9,993 bases of DNA from Gemmatimonadota bacterium (GTDB lineage Bacteria; Gemmatimonadota; Gemmatimonadetes; JACCXV01; JAHWKZ01): contig JAHWKZ010000047.1 of the NCBI GenBank assembly GCA_019347645.1, positions 1 through 9,993 of the forward strand, read 5' to 3'. The notes beneath the pieces are model-generated. The model saw only the letters and a program-made list of their open reading frames with translations. It made no database searches and was not told the DNA's origin. Positions 1 to 7,327 of the stretch are shown one piece after another; within the stretch, counting starts at the first letter, position 1; each line of letters starts with the position of its first letter. Made by a program: the position numbers and the translations under genes.

Positions 1-2
1 TC

Positions 3-707
3 CACCGGTTGAACTTCGCCGAGCTCGACGCGGTGCCCGCCCTGTCCGACGCGCGTCTGGACGGAGCGCTCCTCGACCTCGGTGTCTCTTCACGACAGAT
101 CGACGATATGGCGCGCGGCTTCAGTTACCAGCAGGACGCTCCACTGGATATGCGGATGGGGCCCAGAGGGGAACCTGCACGGGACTGGTTGTCGCGCGCC
201 GAATTTTCCGACATCGCCGCCGTCCTGCGGGACTACGGCGAAGAGCGATACGCCCGCTCGATCGCTCGCGCGATCGATCGCGAGCGCGGGCGGGCGCCCA
301 TCGAGACGACCGGACGGCTCCGCGAGATCGTCGAGAGCGCGGTGCCGAAGAGCGCCCATCCCCTCAAGTCGGTCGCGCGCGTCTTCCAGGCGCTGCGCAT
401 CGCCGTCAACGACGAGCTCGGCTCGCTCGAGCGCGGGCTGGAGCGGATCAAGGACCATCTGGCCGACGGCGGGCGGTTCGCGGTCATCGCCTATCACTCG
501 CTCGAGGACCGAATCGTGAAGAGGACCTTCCGGGAGTGGGCCACCGAATGCATCTGTCCCCCCGATTTCCCGGTCTGCCGCTGCGACAAGGTCGTGGAGG
601 CGGTCGTCCTCACGCCCAAGCCGCTGCGACCCACCGAGGAGCGAATCGCGAGCAACCCACGCGCTCGCAGCGCTCGGCTCCGGGCCGCCGAGCGGCGGAA
701 TCTCTGA
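3..707 (+). CDS. rsmH: 16S rRNA (cytosine(1402)-N(4))-methyltransferase RsmH (MraW), 5'-truncated by window edge
   Basis: RsmH uses S-adenosylmethionine to N4-methylate C1402 in the 16S rRNA decoding centre. The frame is open from base 3 to the TGA at 705-707 and gives about 234 residues, against roughly 300-315 for the family. The missing N-terminus would carry the glycine-rich SAM-binding motif I. Visible family signatures include LDLGVSS followed by a GFSYQQDAPLDMRM block, the YGEERYARSIARAI helix, the KSVARVFQALRIAVNDEL segment, AYHSLEDRIVKRTF, the cysteine-rich CICPPDFPVCRC, and the C-terminal KPLRPTEERIASNPRARSARLR. A TTG at base 9 lies within the conserved region (NFAELD), so it is not the true start; the gene continues leftwards out of the window. 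It sits first in the dcw array, 13 bases before ftsL, its usual place after mraZ. No internal frameshift is seen, so the truncation is only the window boundary. Confidence 0.96.
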   Translation, partial: HRLNFAELDAVPALSDARLDGALLDLGVSSRQIDDMARGFSYQQDAPLDMRMGPRGEPARDWLSRAEFSDIAAVLRDYGEERYARSIARAIDRERGRAPIETTGRLREIVESAVPKSAHPLKSVARVFQALRIAVNDELGSLERGLERIKDHLADGGRFAVIAYHSLEDRIVKRTFREWATECICPPDFPVCRCDKVVEAVVLTPKPLRPTEERIASNPRARSARLRAAERRNL

Positions 708-715
708 GGAGGAGG
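707..715 (+). promoter_or_regulatory. Shine-Dalgarno sequence deciding the TTG start of ftsL
   Basis: The purine run AGGAGGAGG overlaps the last base of the rsmH stop codon and ends five bases before the TTG at 721. No ATG or GTG with a comparable ribosome site lies nearby in the ftsL frame. This supports TTG as the real start and suggests that ribosomes ending on rsmH reinitiate on ftsL. Confidence 0.75.
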
Positions 716-720
716 CGCCA

Positions 721-1170
721 TTGAACGTCTACGTCCGGGAGTACCAGAAGATCGAGCGAAGGGCGCGACGCCGGGACAGCTTCGCGCTCCGATACCTTCC
801 GATCGTGCTGGCCCTCGCCGGAGCCGTGGTCGTCGGTAAGATCTATCTCCAATCGGTGGCGATCGAGTGGTCCCACGGCGTGATCGCGAAGATGGAGGCC
901 GTCCGCGACCTGGAGGTCGCCAACGAGGAGCTCCGCCGGTCGATCGCCTCGCTGACGACGCGCGAGAGGATCGCCCGCGAGGCCGCCGATCGGCTCGGAA
1001 TGGTCACGCCCACCGAGACCGACGTCGTCTGGCTTCCCGTGCTCGATCGCTCCTCCCGGCAGGCCGCGCCCGCTCCGGAGGCGATGCCCGCTCCCGGTCC
1101 GGCGGCGCGGGTCGCCGGATGGCTCGACGCGCTCTGGCAGGAGGAAGCTCTAGCGCTCACCACCCCGTAG
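721..1170 (+). CDS. ftsL: FtsL-like bitopic cell division protein
   Basis: This 149-residue protein is assigned to FtsL from its architecture and position between rsmH and ftsI, because FtsL sequences diverge strongly. Residues 1-25 are basic (RRARRR cluster) and probably cytoplasmic. Residues about 26-44 (RYLPIVLALAGAVVVGKIYL) form a single membrane span. Residues about 52-85 form a likely coiled coil (KMEAVRDLEVANEELRRSI). The stretch RERIAREAADRLGMVTP is typical of FtsL/DivIC proteins. In E. coli, FtsL joins FtsB and FtsQ and activates FtsW-FtsI; that role here is inferred. The protein is longer than E. coli FtsL (121 residues) because of a Pro/Ala-rich tail from about residue 105 that ends in a Trp-containing segment (GWLDALWQEEAL). 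Translation starts at TTG with a strong ribosome site. A generic septum-formation-initiator (DivIC-like) label is the main alternative. Confidence 0.8.
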   Translation: MNVYVREYQKIERRARRRDSFALRYLPIVLALAGAVVVGKIYLQSVAIEWSHGVIAKMEAVRDLEVANEELRRSIASLTTRERIAREAADRLGMVTPTETDVVWLPVLDRSSRQAAPAPEAMPAPGPAARVAGWLDALWQEEALALTTP

Positions 1171-1188
1171 ACTCCTAGGAGCCGCGCC

Positions 1189-3291
1189 ATGGAGGCCCAG
1201 CGTCTCAGGTCCGCCCGCCGCCAGGGCTGGCTGTATCTGATCCTCCTCGCCTTCGGCGCCCGGCTGGCCTGGGGCCTGCTCGACATCCAGGTCCTCTCCC
1301 ACGACGCATGGCTCGAGGCCGCCCAGCGACAGCAGAAGAAGCGGGTCGTGATCGCTCCCCAGCGGGGCCGGATCTACGACCGCAACGGCGTCCCCCTCGC
1401 GGTGAACCGGGAGCAGTACGAGATCTACCTCGTGCCGCGTCACATCGTCGACGTCGACCGCTTCGTCGAGCGGCTGACCGCCATCGTCCCCTACGACGAG
1501 GGCGAGCTGCGCGGGAGAATCGCCCGCGGCGGGTGGTACGTCCGGCTCCTCCGCGGCGTCGACCGCGACACCGTGAAGCGGCTCGAGAAGGCCGACATCG
1601 ACGGCGTCGGGGTCGAGACGTACCAGGTCCGCCACTACCCCCACGGGGACCTCGCCCGGTCGCTGCTGGGGCGCGTGGGCCCCGACAACCGCGGCCTGGA
1701 GGGGCTCGAGCTGCAGTACGACGAGGGGTTGCGCGGCACTCCCGGCTACGCCATCCACCAGCGCGACGCCCTCGGGCGCGAGTATCCGAACTTCTCCTAT
1801 CCGGTGGAGCCGCCCGTGGACGGGAAGGACGTGTGGCTGACGATCGACATCGGCATGCAGGAGATCGTGGAGGCCGCCCTCGACGACGCGATGGAGCGGA
1901 CGCGGGCCCAGTCGGGCAGCGTGGTCGTGGTCGATCCGCGGACCGGCGAGGTCGTGGCGATGTCGAGCCGGCCGGCGGACGCCTCGGAGGGCGGACCGCC
2001 GCTCGTCAATCGCGCGATCGTCGATCCCTTCGAGCCCGGCTCCACCTTCAAGATCGTCACGCTGGCGGGTCTCTACGAGGAGCGCCTGGCCGCGCCGGGC
2101 GATTCGATCTTCTGCGAGGAGGGCCGCTGGAACCACGACGGGCGAATCATGAGGGACGTCCACCCGTACGGCTGGATGACGGTCGAGCAGGTGATCGAGG
2201 AATCCTCGAACATCTGCTCGGCCAAGCTGGCGGCGCGGCTGGGAGAGGATCGTCTCTACGAGTACGCCCGTCGGTTCGGGTTCGGTCTGCCGACCGGGCT
2301 CGACTTCCCTGGCGAGCCTCGCGGGCTCCTCAAGCGGCCGGACCGCTGGTCGGCGCTCACCCCGGCGTCCATGGCGATGGGGTACGAGGTCATGGTCACC
2401 GCGATGCAGATGGCCATGGCGTACGCGGCGATCGCCAACGGCGGGGAACTGCTTCGGCCATATCTTGTACGGAAGGTGGCGTCTCCCACGGGAGCGATCG
2501 AGTACGAGGGGGAGCCGCAACGGATCCGTCGCGTGATGCGGACGGAGACGGCGCGGCTGATCACCCAGGCCCTCGTCCGCGTGGTGGAGGTGGGAACGGC
2601 GCGTTCCGCGCAGATCGACGTGCTCCCGGTGGCCGGCAAGACCGGAACGGCCCGCAAGACGGGGGAATCGGGCCGCTACGTCCAGGGGCGCTACACGTCC
2701 TCCTTCGTGGGGTTCTTCCCGGCCGTGGACGCCCGGTACGCGATGTTCGTCCGAATCGACGAGCCGGTCGGCGCCTTCTACGGCGGCACGGTGGCCGCGC
2801 CCGTCTTCCGGCAGGCGATGGAGTCGAGCCTGGTGACCGGCACGGTGGTGGGCGCGCCGAACCTGGTCGAGCGGATGCGCACGCCCGAGCGGGTGGTCTG
2901 GACGGTGTCCGATACCCTGGTCGACCTCCCGGTGATCGTGGACGACACGACCGCGGCGGCGCTCGGGGAGTTCGCCCCCGATCCGGGGCAGTCGCCCCTC
3001 GATGCGGTCGTGGAGCCGCCCTTATCCCTGCTGGGGGGCCCGCGAGCCTCGTACGTGGTCGACGTCGGCGATCGCGCCGGAGAGGTGGAGGGCGCGAGCG
3101 TGGCCTTCGATCCCCGGACCCACGTCAAGGTCCCGGACTTCGAAGGCGTCGCGATTCGCGAGGCGGTCGTCCGGGCGGCCCGCCTGGGGCTGCGGCTCCG
3201 GTTCGAGGGCACCGGACGGATCGTGGCGCAGCACCCCGAGCCCGGTGAGGTCGTCCCCCGAGGCGGGTACGTGAGGGTGAAGAACCCGTAG
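1189..3291 (+). CDS. ftsI: Septal peptidoglycan D,D-transpeptidase FtsI (class B penicillin-binding protein) with C-terminal PASTA domain
   Basis: This 700-residue class B penicillin-binding protein cross-links septal peptidoglycan on the outer face of the cytoplasmic membrane. A basic N-terminus is followed by one membrane anchor (about residues 14-36). The PBP dimerisation/pedestal domain begins with the RGRIYDRNG motif (59-67). The transpeptidase domain (about 240-545) has all three catalytic motifs: STFK with nucleophile Ser285 and Lys288, SSN at 339-341, and KTGT at 484-487. A linker of about 100 residues leads to one PASTA domain (about 645-700; VPDFEGVAIREAV start, HPEPGEVVPRGG near the end). 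PASTA domains bind peptidoglycan or act as structural modules in PBP2x and SpoVD-type proteins. The ATG has AGGAG at 1177-1181, seven bases upstream. The gene lies 18 bases after ftsL and upstream of murE, the standard ftsI position. A sporulation SpoVD role is unlikely, as no sporulation context is seen. Confidence 0.96.
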   Translation: MEAQRLRSARRQGWLYLILLAFGARLAWGLLDIQVLSHDAWLEAAQRQQKKRVVIAPQRGRIYDRNGVPLAVNREQYEIYLVPRHIVDVDRFVERLTAIVPYDEGELRGRIARGGWYVRLLRGVDRDTVKRLEKADIDGVGVETYQVRHYPHGDLARSLLGRVGPDNRGLEGLELQYDEGLRGTPGYAIHQRDALGREYPNFSYPVEPPVDGKDVWLTIDIGMQEIVEAALDDAMERTRAQSGSVVVVDPRTGEVVAMSSRPADASEGGPPLVNRAIVDPFEPGSTFKIVTLAGLYEERLAAPGDSIFCEEGRWNHDGRIMRDVHPYGWMTVEQVIEESSNICSAKLAARLGEDRLYEYARRFGFGLPTGLDFPGEPRGLLKRPDRWSALTPASMAMGYEVMVTAMQMAMAYAAIANGGELLRPYLVRKVASPTGAIEYEGEPQRIRRVMRTETARLITQALVRVVEVGTARSAQIDVLPVAGKTGTARKTGESGRYVQGRYTSSFVGFFPAVDARYAMFVRIDEPVGAFYGGTVAAPVFRQAMESSLVTGTVVGAPNLVERMRTPERVVWTVSDTLVDLPVIVDDTTAAALGEFAPDPGQSPLDAVVEPPLSLLGGPRASYVVDVGDRAGEVEGASVAFDPRTHVKVPDFEGVAIREAVVRAARLGLRLRFEGTGRIVAQHPEPGEVVPRGGYVRVKNP
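3121..3288 (+). other. PASTA domain coding segment of ftsI
   Basis: Residues 645-700 of the FtsI product show the PASTA pattern: a V-P-D/N-hydrophobic start (KVPDFEGVAIREA), an amphipathic helix ending in LGLRLRF, and a beta strand with a Q-x-P-x-x-G turn (AQHPEPGEVV) closing with GGYVRV. There is one copy at the extreme C-terminus. A preceding second copy was looked for and not recognised. Confidence 0.85.
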
Positions 3292-3334
3292 GGATCGTCC
3301 GCGGAGATCCGCGACCGACCCCGTCAGGAGGTCC

Positions 3335-4822
3335 ATGGACAATCCGGCCCCGTCCGCCACGCTCGCCGAGCTCGGCCGCGTCGCCGGCGGGCGCGTCGAG
3401 GGCGATGCCGAGATCCGGCCCGGCGGCGCGACCCACGACAGCCGTCGCGTGGAGCCCGGCGACCTCTTCGCCGCGATCCCCGGGTTCGAGCGCGACGGGC
3501 ACGAATTCGTGGGAGAGGCCGCCGAAGCGGGCGCCGTCGCGGCCCTGGTCTCGCGCGAGGCGGAGTGGAACCTCCCGACGATCGTCGTCGACGACGTCCG
3601 CCGGGCCATCGGTCCGATCAGCCACGCGATCCACGGCGACCCGACGGCGCGGCTCGATGTGGTCGGCGTGACGGGCACCAACGGAAAGACGACCACGACG
3701 TTCATGACCGCCGCCGTCCTCTCGGCCGCCTACCCGGAGGTCGCGATCCTCGGGACGCTGGGGCTGCGCCGCGGCGGAGAAGTGGCCGAGACCGGGTTCA
3801 CGACGCCGGAGGCGCCGGACATGGCCAGGCTCTTCGCCGATCTCGCCGAGCAGGGGACCGGCGCGGTCGCCATGGAGGTCTCGAGCCACGCGATCGAGCT
3901 GGGACGGGTGCGGGGGATCCGCTTCGCTGCCGGGGTCTTCACGAACCTCAGCGCCGAGCACCTCGACTTCCACGGGACCCTGGAGGCGTACGGCGAGGCC
4001 AAGCTGGCCTTCTTCCGCCAGCTCGCCGAGCTCGACGCGGCGGCGGCGGTGAACGCCGACGATCCGTGGGGGGAGCGGTTCCGGAAGGCCGGACCGCCGG
4101 GGACGTGGCGGTTCAGCCTGGAGGACCCCGCCGCCGAGGTCTTCGCCGAGCGGGTCGAGGTCGCCCCCCAGGGGACGGAGCTGATCGTCGCCACGCCGGC
4201 GGGTCGGTTCGAGACCCGGCTGGCCATGGCCGGCCGGTTCAACGCGGCGAACGCGCTGGCGGCGACCGCCGTGGGGGTGGCGCTGGGGATCGCGCCCGAG
4301 GCGGTGGGCGAGGCCCTGGCCACGGTCGAGCGGGTGCCGGGTCGCTACGAGGTGTACCGGGGAGGCGGGGTGACCGCGGTGGTAGATTACGCGCACACGC
4401 CCGCCGCCTTCGAGCGGATCCTGAGGACGGTGCGGGACTCCGGCGCCGGGAGGGTCTTCGTGATCTTCGGGTGCGGCGGCGAGCGGGACCGATCGAAGCG
4501 CCCGGAGATGGCGCGGATCGCCGGCACGATCGCCGACGTGGCCTACGTGACGGTCGACAACCCCCGCCGGGAGCCGATCGAGCGGATCATGGACGACACG
4601 GTGGCGGGATTCGAGGGGGCCCCCGCGCGCTGGGCCCGGATCGACGACCGGGCCGCCGCGATCCGTCGCGCGATCGGGGAGGCGGAGCCCGGCGACGTCG
4701 TCTGCATGCTCGGAAAGGGAGACGAGGAGTACCAGTTGATCGGGACCACGAAGTATCCGTTCTCCGACCGGGAACAGGCGCGGGCGGCGTTGGCGGCCCG
4801 GGCCGCGGAGCGGAGCGCGTGA
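3335..4822 (+). CDS. murE: UDP-N-acetylmuramoyl-L-alanyl-D-glutamate--2,6-diaminopimelate ligase MurE
   Basis: MurE adds the third residue of the peptidoglycan stem peptide in the cytoplasm, using ATP. The product is 495 residues, the same length as E. coli MurE. The N-terminal UDP-binding domain contains THDSRRVEPGDLFAAIPG. The central ATPase domain has the P-loop TGTNGKTTTT (113-122), the substrate block FTTPEAPD, MEVSSHAIELGRV, NLSAEHLDFHGT, and YGEAK with Lys223, the position carbamylated in Mur ligases. The C-terminal domain has VVDYAHTP, GCGGERDRSKRPEM and DNPRREP at 408-414. DNPR is the established signature for meso-diaminopimelate rather than lysine, so DAP-type peptidoglycan is inferred. 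ATG at 3335 has AGGAGG at 3326-3331 with only three bases between, a short spacing. The stop overlaps the murF start by four bases (GTGA). Confidence 0.97.
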   Translation: MDNPAPSATLAELGRVAGGRVEGDAEIRPGGATHDSRRVEPGDLFAAIPGFERDGHEFVGEAAEAGAVAALVSREAEWNLPTIVVDDVRRAIGPISHAIHGDPTARLDVVGVTGTNGKTTTTFMTAAVLSAAYPEVAILGTLGLRRGGEVAETGFTTPEAPDMARLFADLAEQGTGAVAMEVSSHAIELGRVRGIRFAAGVFTNLSAEHLDFHGTLEAYGEAKLAFFRQLAELDAAAAVNADDPWGERFRKAGPPGTWRFSLEDPAAEVFAERVEVAPQGTELIVATPAGRFETRLAMAGRFNAANALAATAVGVALGIAPEAVGEALATVERVPGRYEVYRGGGVTAVVDYAHTPAAFERILRTVRDSGAGRVFVIFGCGGERDRSKRPEMARIAGTIADVAYVTVDNPRREPIERIMDDTVAGFEGAPARWARIDDRAAAIRRAIGEAEPGDVVCMLGKGDEEYQLIGTTKYPFSDREQARAALAARAAERSA

Positions 4823-6240
4823 GCGCGCGGTTCGCCGCCCTCGACGTGACTGCCGCCCTCGGGGTCGATCCGACGAGCCTGCCGGATCCCGGCGCCGTGT
4901 TCGAGCGGGTGACGCTCGACAGCCGCCGGACCGCCGCCGACGACCTGTTCGTGGCGATCCGCGGCGAGCGCCACGACGGCAACGCCTTCCTGGCGGCCGC
5001 CGTTCGCGAAGGGGCCACCGGCGCGGTGGGCGAGGACCGGCGGTTCGAGGCCCGCGGGGAGATCGCCTTCTGGCCCGTCGAGGACGGGCGGGGCGCCCTC
5101 CAGAGGCTGGCCCACTACCACCGCCGCCGTCTGTCGACCACCGTGGTCGGGGTGACGGGCTCGAACGGCAAGACGACCACCAAGGAGCTGATCGCCGCCG
5201 TGCTCGCCCAGGCGTTCCGAACGGTGCGCACCGAGGGGAACCTGAACAACCAGATCGGGGTGCCGCTGACGCTCCTCTCGATCGACGTCCACGATCGGTG
5301 GGCGGTCGTGGAAATGGGCATGAACCGGCCGGGCGAGATCGCGCCGCTGGCGGCGATCTCCGAGCCTTCGATCGGGGTCCTGACCAACGTGGCCGCGAGC
5401 CACCTCGAGGGCGTCGGGAGCATCGAGGCGGTGCTCGAGGAGAAGCTGGCTCTGGCCCGCGCGCTGGGGCCCGGCGACCTGCTCGTCTACTGCGGCGATC
5501 AGGCGATCCTGCGCGAGGCCGTCAAGACGCTGCGGTGTCGGACCCTCTCCTACGGTCTCGAGGCCGAAAACGACCTGGTGCCCGACTCGTGGTCGCTGGA
5601 CGAGGAGGGGCGCGGCGCGTTCGTCCTCGAGGGACGGACGTACCGGCTCCGGCTGGCCGGGCGGCACAACGTCGTGAACGCTCTGGCGGCGGTGGCCGTC
5701 GGCCGCGAGGCGGGGCTCTCGCCGGGGCGGATCGCGGTCGGCCTCGCCGAGCCCGACACGCTGCCGATGCGGATGCAGCTCGAGCGGTGGGGGGAGGTCG
5801 TGGCCCTGGTCGACTGCTACAACGCCAATCCCGAGAGCGTGCTCTCGGCGGCCGCGACGCTGACGTCGCTGGGCGGCGCCCGGCGGCGGATCGCCGTCCT
5901 GGGCGAGATGCTCGAGCTCGGGGAGAGGAGCGAGGCGCTGCACCAGGAGGTGGGCCGCGGGCTGAGCGGCTCCGTCGATCTGGTGGTCATCGTCGGCGAG
6001 GGGGCCGCTCCGATCGCGGACGGCGCCGAGTCAGCGGGCCTCGAGTCCCGTCTCTTCGCCGACCGCGGCGGGGCCATCGCCTGGCTGTCGGACCACGTGG
6101 AGCCGGGCGACGCGCTGCTGTTCAAGGCCAGCCGCGGCGCGGCGCTGGAGACGGTGGTCGGCGCCGTCCGCGCGGCGTGCCTGGACGCCGCGGCGAACGG
6201 CGCGGCGGCCCGCGGATCCACTTCGGGGAGAGGGCGGTAG
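4819..6240 (+). CDS. murF: UDP-N-acetylmuramoyl-tripeptide--D-alanyl-D-alanine ligase MurF
   Basis: MurF completes the cytoplasmic UDP-MurNAc-pentapeptide by ATP-dependent addition of D-Ala-D-Ala. From the GTG at 4819 the protein has 473 residues, close to the family size (452 in E. coli). The N-terminal domain shows VTLDSRRTAADDLFVAIRG. The ATPase domain has the P-loop TGSNGKTTTKE (113-123), the MurF-typical EGNLNNQIGVPLTLL, EMGMNRPGEI and NVAASHLEG. The C-terminal domain has RHNVVNALAAVAVG, DCYNANPESVLSA, a Met-rich PMRMQ stretch and LGEMLELGERS. The frame stays open far upstream to 3565, but that stretch lies inside murE and reads as an Arg/Gly-rich shadow. GTG 4819 overlaps the murE stop as GTGA, has GGAG at 4807-4810, and begins where homology begins. 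murF ends one base before mraY. Confidence 0.96.
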   Translation: MSARFAALDVTAALGVDPTSLPDPGAVFERVTLDSRRTAADDLFVAIRGERHDGNAFLAAAVREGATGAVGEDRRFEARGEIAFWPVEDGRGALQRLAHYHRRRLSTTVVGVTGSNGKTTTKELIAAVLAQAFRTVRTEGNLNNQIGVPLTLLSIDVHDRWAVVEMGMNRPGEIAPLAAISEPSIGVLTNVAASHLEGVGSIEAVLEEKLALARALGPGDLLVYCGDQAILREAVKTLRCRTLSYGLEAENDLVPDSWSLDEEGRGAFVLEGRTYRLRLAGRHNVVNALAAVAVGREAGLSPGRIAVGLAEPDTLPMRMQLERWGEVVALVDCYNANPESVLSAAATLTSLGGARRRIAVLGEMLELGERSEALHQEVGRGLSGSVDLVVIVGEGAAPIADGAESAGLESRLFADRGGAIAWLSDHVEPGDALLFKASRGAALETVVGAVRAACLDAAANGAAARGSTSGRGR

Positions 6241-6241
6241 G

Positions 6242-7327
6242 ATGCTGTACCACCTCTTCGTCCCGCTGGCCGACGAGTACACCTTCTTCAACCTGTTCCG
6301 GTACATCACGTTCCGATCGGCGTACGCGACGGTGACGGCTCTCGTCCTGTCGTTCGTGCTCGGGCCCTGGGTGATCCGGAAGCTGCGCGCGCTGAAGGCC
6401 GGGCAGATGATCCGCGCCGAAGGCCCGCAGAGCCACCAGCGCAAGGCCGGCACCCCCACGATGGGCGGCGTGCTGATCCTCGCCGCCGTGGTCGTGCCGA
6501 CGCTCCTGTGGGCCGACCTGACCGACCGCTTCATCCAGATCGTCCTGGTGGCCACGCTGTGGATGGGCGGACTCGGATTCCTCGACGACTGGCTCAAGGT
6601 GGTGAAGCGGCGGTCGCGGGGGCTGATCGCTATCCAGAAGATCGTCGGGCAGGTCCTCTTCAGCGTGCTGCTGGGGGCGTGGCTCTACCTCGATCCAATC
6701 CATGGCGATTACGTCACGATGACCAGCGTGCCGTTCTTCAAGGAGCGGTTCGTGGACTTCGGCTGGTTCTACATCCCGTTCATCATCGTGGTGGTGACCG
6801 CGGCCACCAACGCGGTGAACCTGACCGACGGCCTCGACGGCCTCGCCATCGGGCTCTCCGGGATCGCGGCCGCCGCGTTCGCGGCCTTCGCCTACGTCAT
6901 CGGTCGCTCCGACTGGTCCCAGTACCTCCAGATCCTGTACCTCCCGGGCGCCGGCGAGCTGACGATCTACTGCCTGGCGCTGATGGGCGCGGCGCTGGGA
7001 TTCCTCTGGTTCAACGCCCATCCCGCCCAGGTGTTCATGGGCGACACCGGGTCGCTCGCCCTCGGGGGCGCGTTCGGCACGCTGGCCATCCTGCTGAAGA
7101 TCGAGTTCGTCCTCGTCCTGGTCGGCGGCGTGTTCGTGCTCGAGGCGCTCAGCGTCATCATCCAGGTCGTATCGTTCAAGCTGCGCGGGGAACGGGTCTT
7201 CAAGATGAGCCCGCTGCACCACCACTTCGAGCTCTCCGGCTGGGCGGAGGAGACGATCGTCCTGCGGTTCTACATCCTGGGAATCATGTTCGCGATGCTC
7301 GCCGCCTCCACCCTGAAGCTGCGGTGA
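6242..7327 (+). CDS. mraY: Phospho-N-acetylmuramoyl-pentapeptide-transferase MraY
   Basis: MraY is the polytopic membrane enzyme that transfers phospho-MurNAc-pentapeptide to undecaprenyl phosphate, giving lipid I. The product has 361 residues, almost the same as E. coli MraY (360). It shows alternating hydrophobic spans consistent with the ten-helix fold. Family motifs are SHQRKAGTPTMGG (64-76), FLDDWLKV with Asp115-Asp116, AVNLTDGLDGLA (Asp196, Asp199), FNAHPAQVFMGDTGSLALGG with Asp268, and the cytoplasmic PLHHHFE (His326-328). The paired aspartates, Asp268 and the triple histidine correspond to known Mg2+/active-site positions in the family. The ATG follows the murF stop after a single G, with AGAGGG at 6229-6234 as likely ribosome site inside the murF end. 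The stop overlaps the murD start. No key residue is missing. Confidence 0.98.
   Translation: MLYHLFVPLADEYTFFNLFRYITFRSAYATVTALVLSFVLGPWVIRKLRALKAGQMIRAEGPQSHQRKAGTPTMGGVLILAAVVVPTLLWADLTDRFIQIVLVATLWMGGLGFLDDWLKVVKRRSRGLIAIQKIVGQVLFSVLLGAWLYLDPIHGDYVTMTSVPFFKERFVDFGWFYIPFIIVVVTAATNAVNLTDGLDGLAIGLSGIAAAAFAAFAYVIGRSDWSQYLQILYLPGAGELTIYCLALMGAALGFLWFNAHPAQVFMGDTGSLALGGAFGTLAILLKIEFVLVLVGGVFVLEALSVIIQVVSFKLRGERVFKMSPLHHHFELSGWAEETIVLRFYILGIMFAMLAASTLKLR

Noticed and set aside
263..286. Inverted repeat CGCTCGCG / CGCGAGCG around CGATCGAT inside rsmH
   Set aside because: It encodes the conserved RSIARAIDRER helix, and the pattern follows from Ser, Ile, Ala, Asp and Arg codons with GC-biased third positions. 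It has no sign of independent function.
1308..3248. 646-codon plus-strand open frame inside ftsI
   Set aside because: It is an Arg/Gly/Pro-rich alternate frame of ftsI with no recognisable motif.
3300..3313. Small hairpin CGCGG-AGAT-CCGCG in the 43-base ftsI-murE gap, considered as a terminator or attenuator
   Set aside because: The stem has only five pairs, no T-run follows, and the gap is short with a ribosome site directly after it. It is expected by chance in GC-rich DNA.
3565..4818. Long open frame continuous with murF, apparently adding over 400 N-terminal residues
   Set aside because: It lies entirely inside murE in another frame and reads as Arg/Gly/Pro/Asp-rich low complexity typical of GC-rich shadow frames. 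MurF homology begins at the GTG overlapping the murE stop.
6508..7323. Open frame continuous with murD upstream of its GTG
   Set aside because: It overlaps mraY, which has all its catalytic motifs, and shows no protein-like features. The GTGA junction gives a MurD of normal length.
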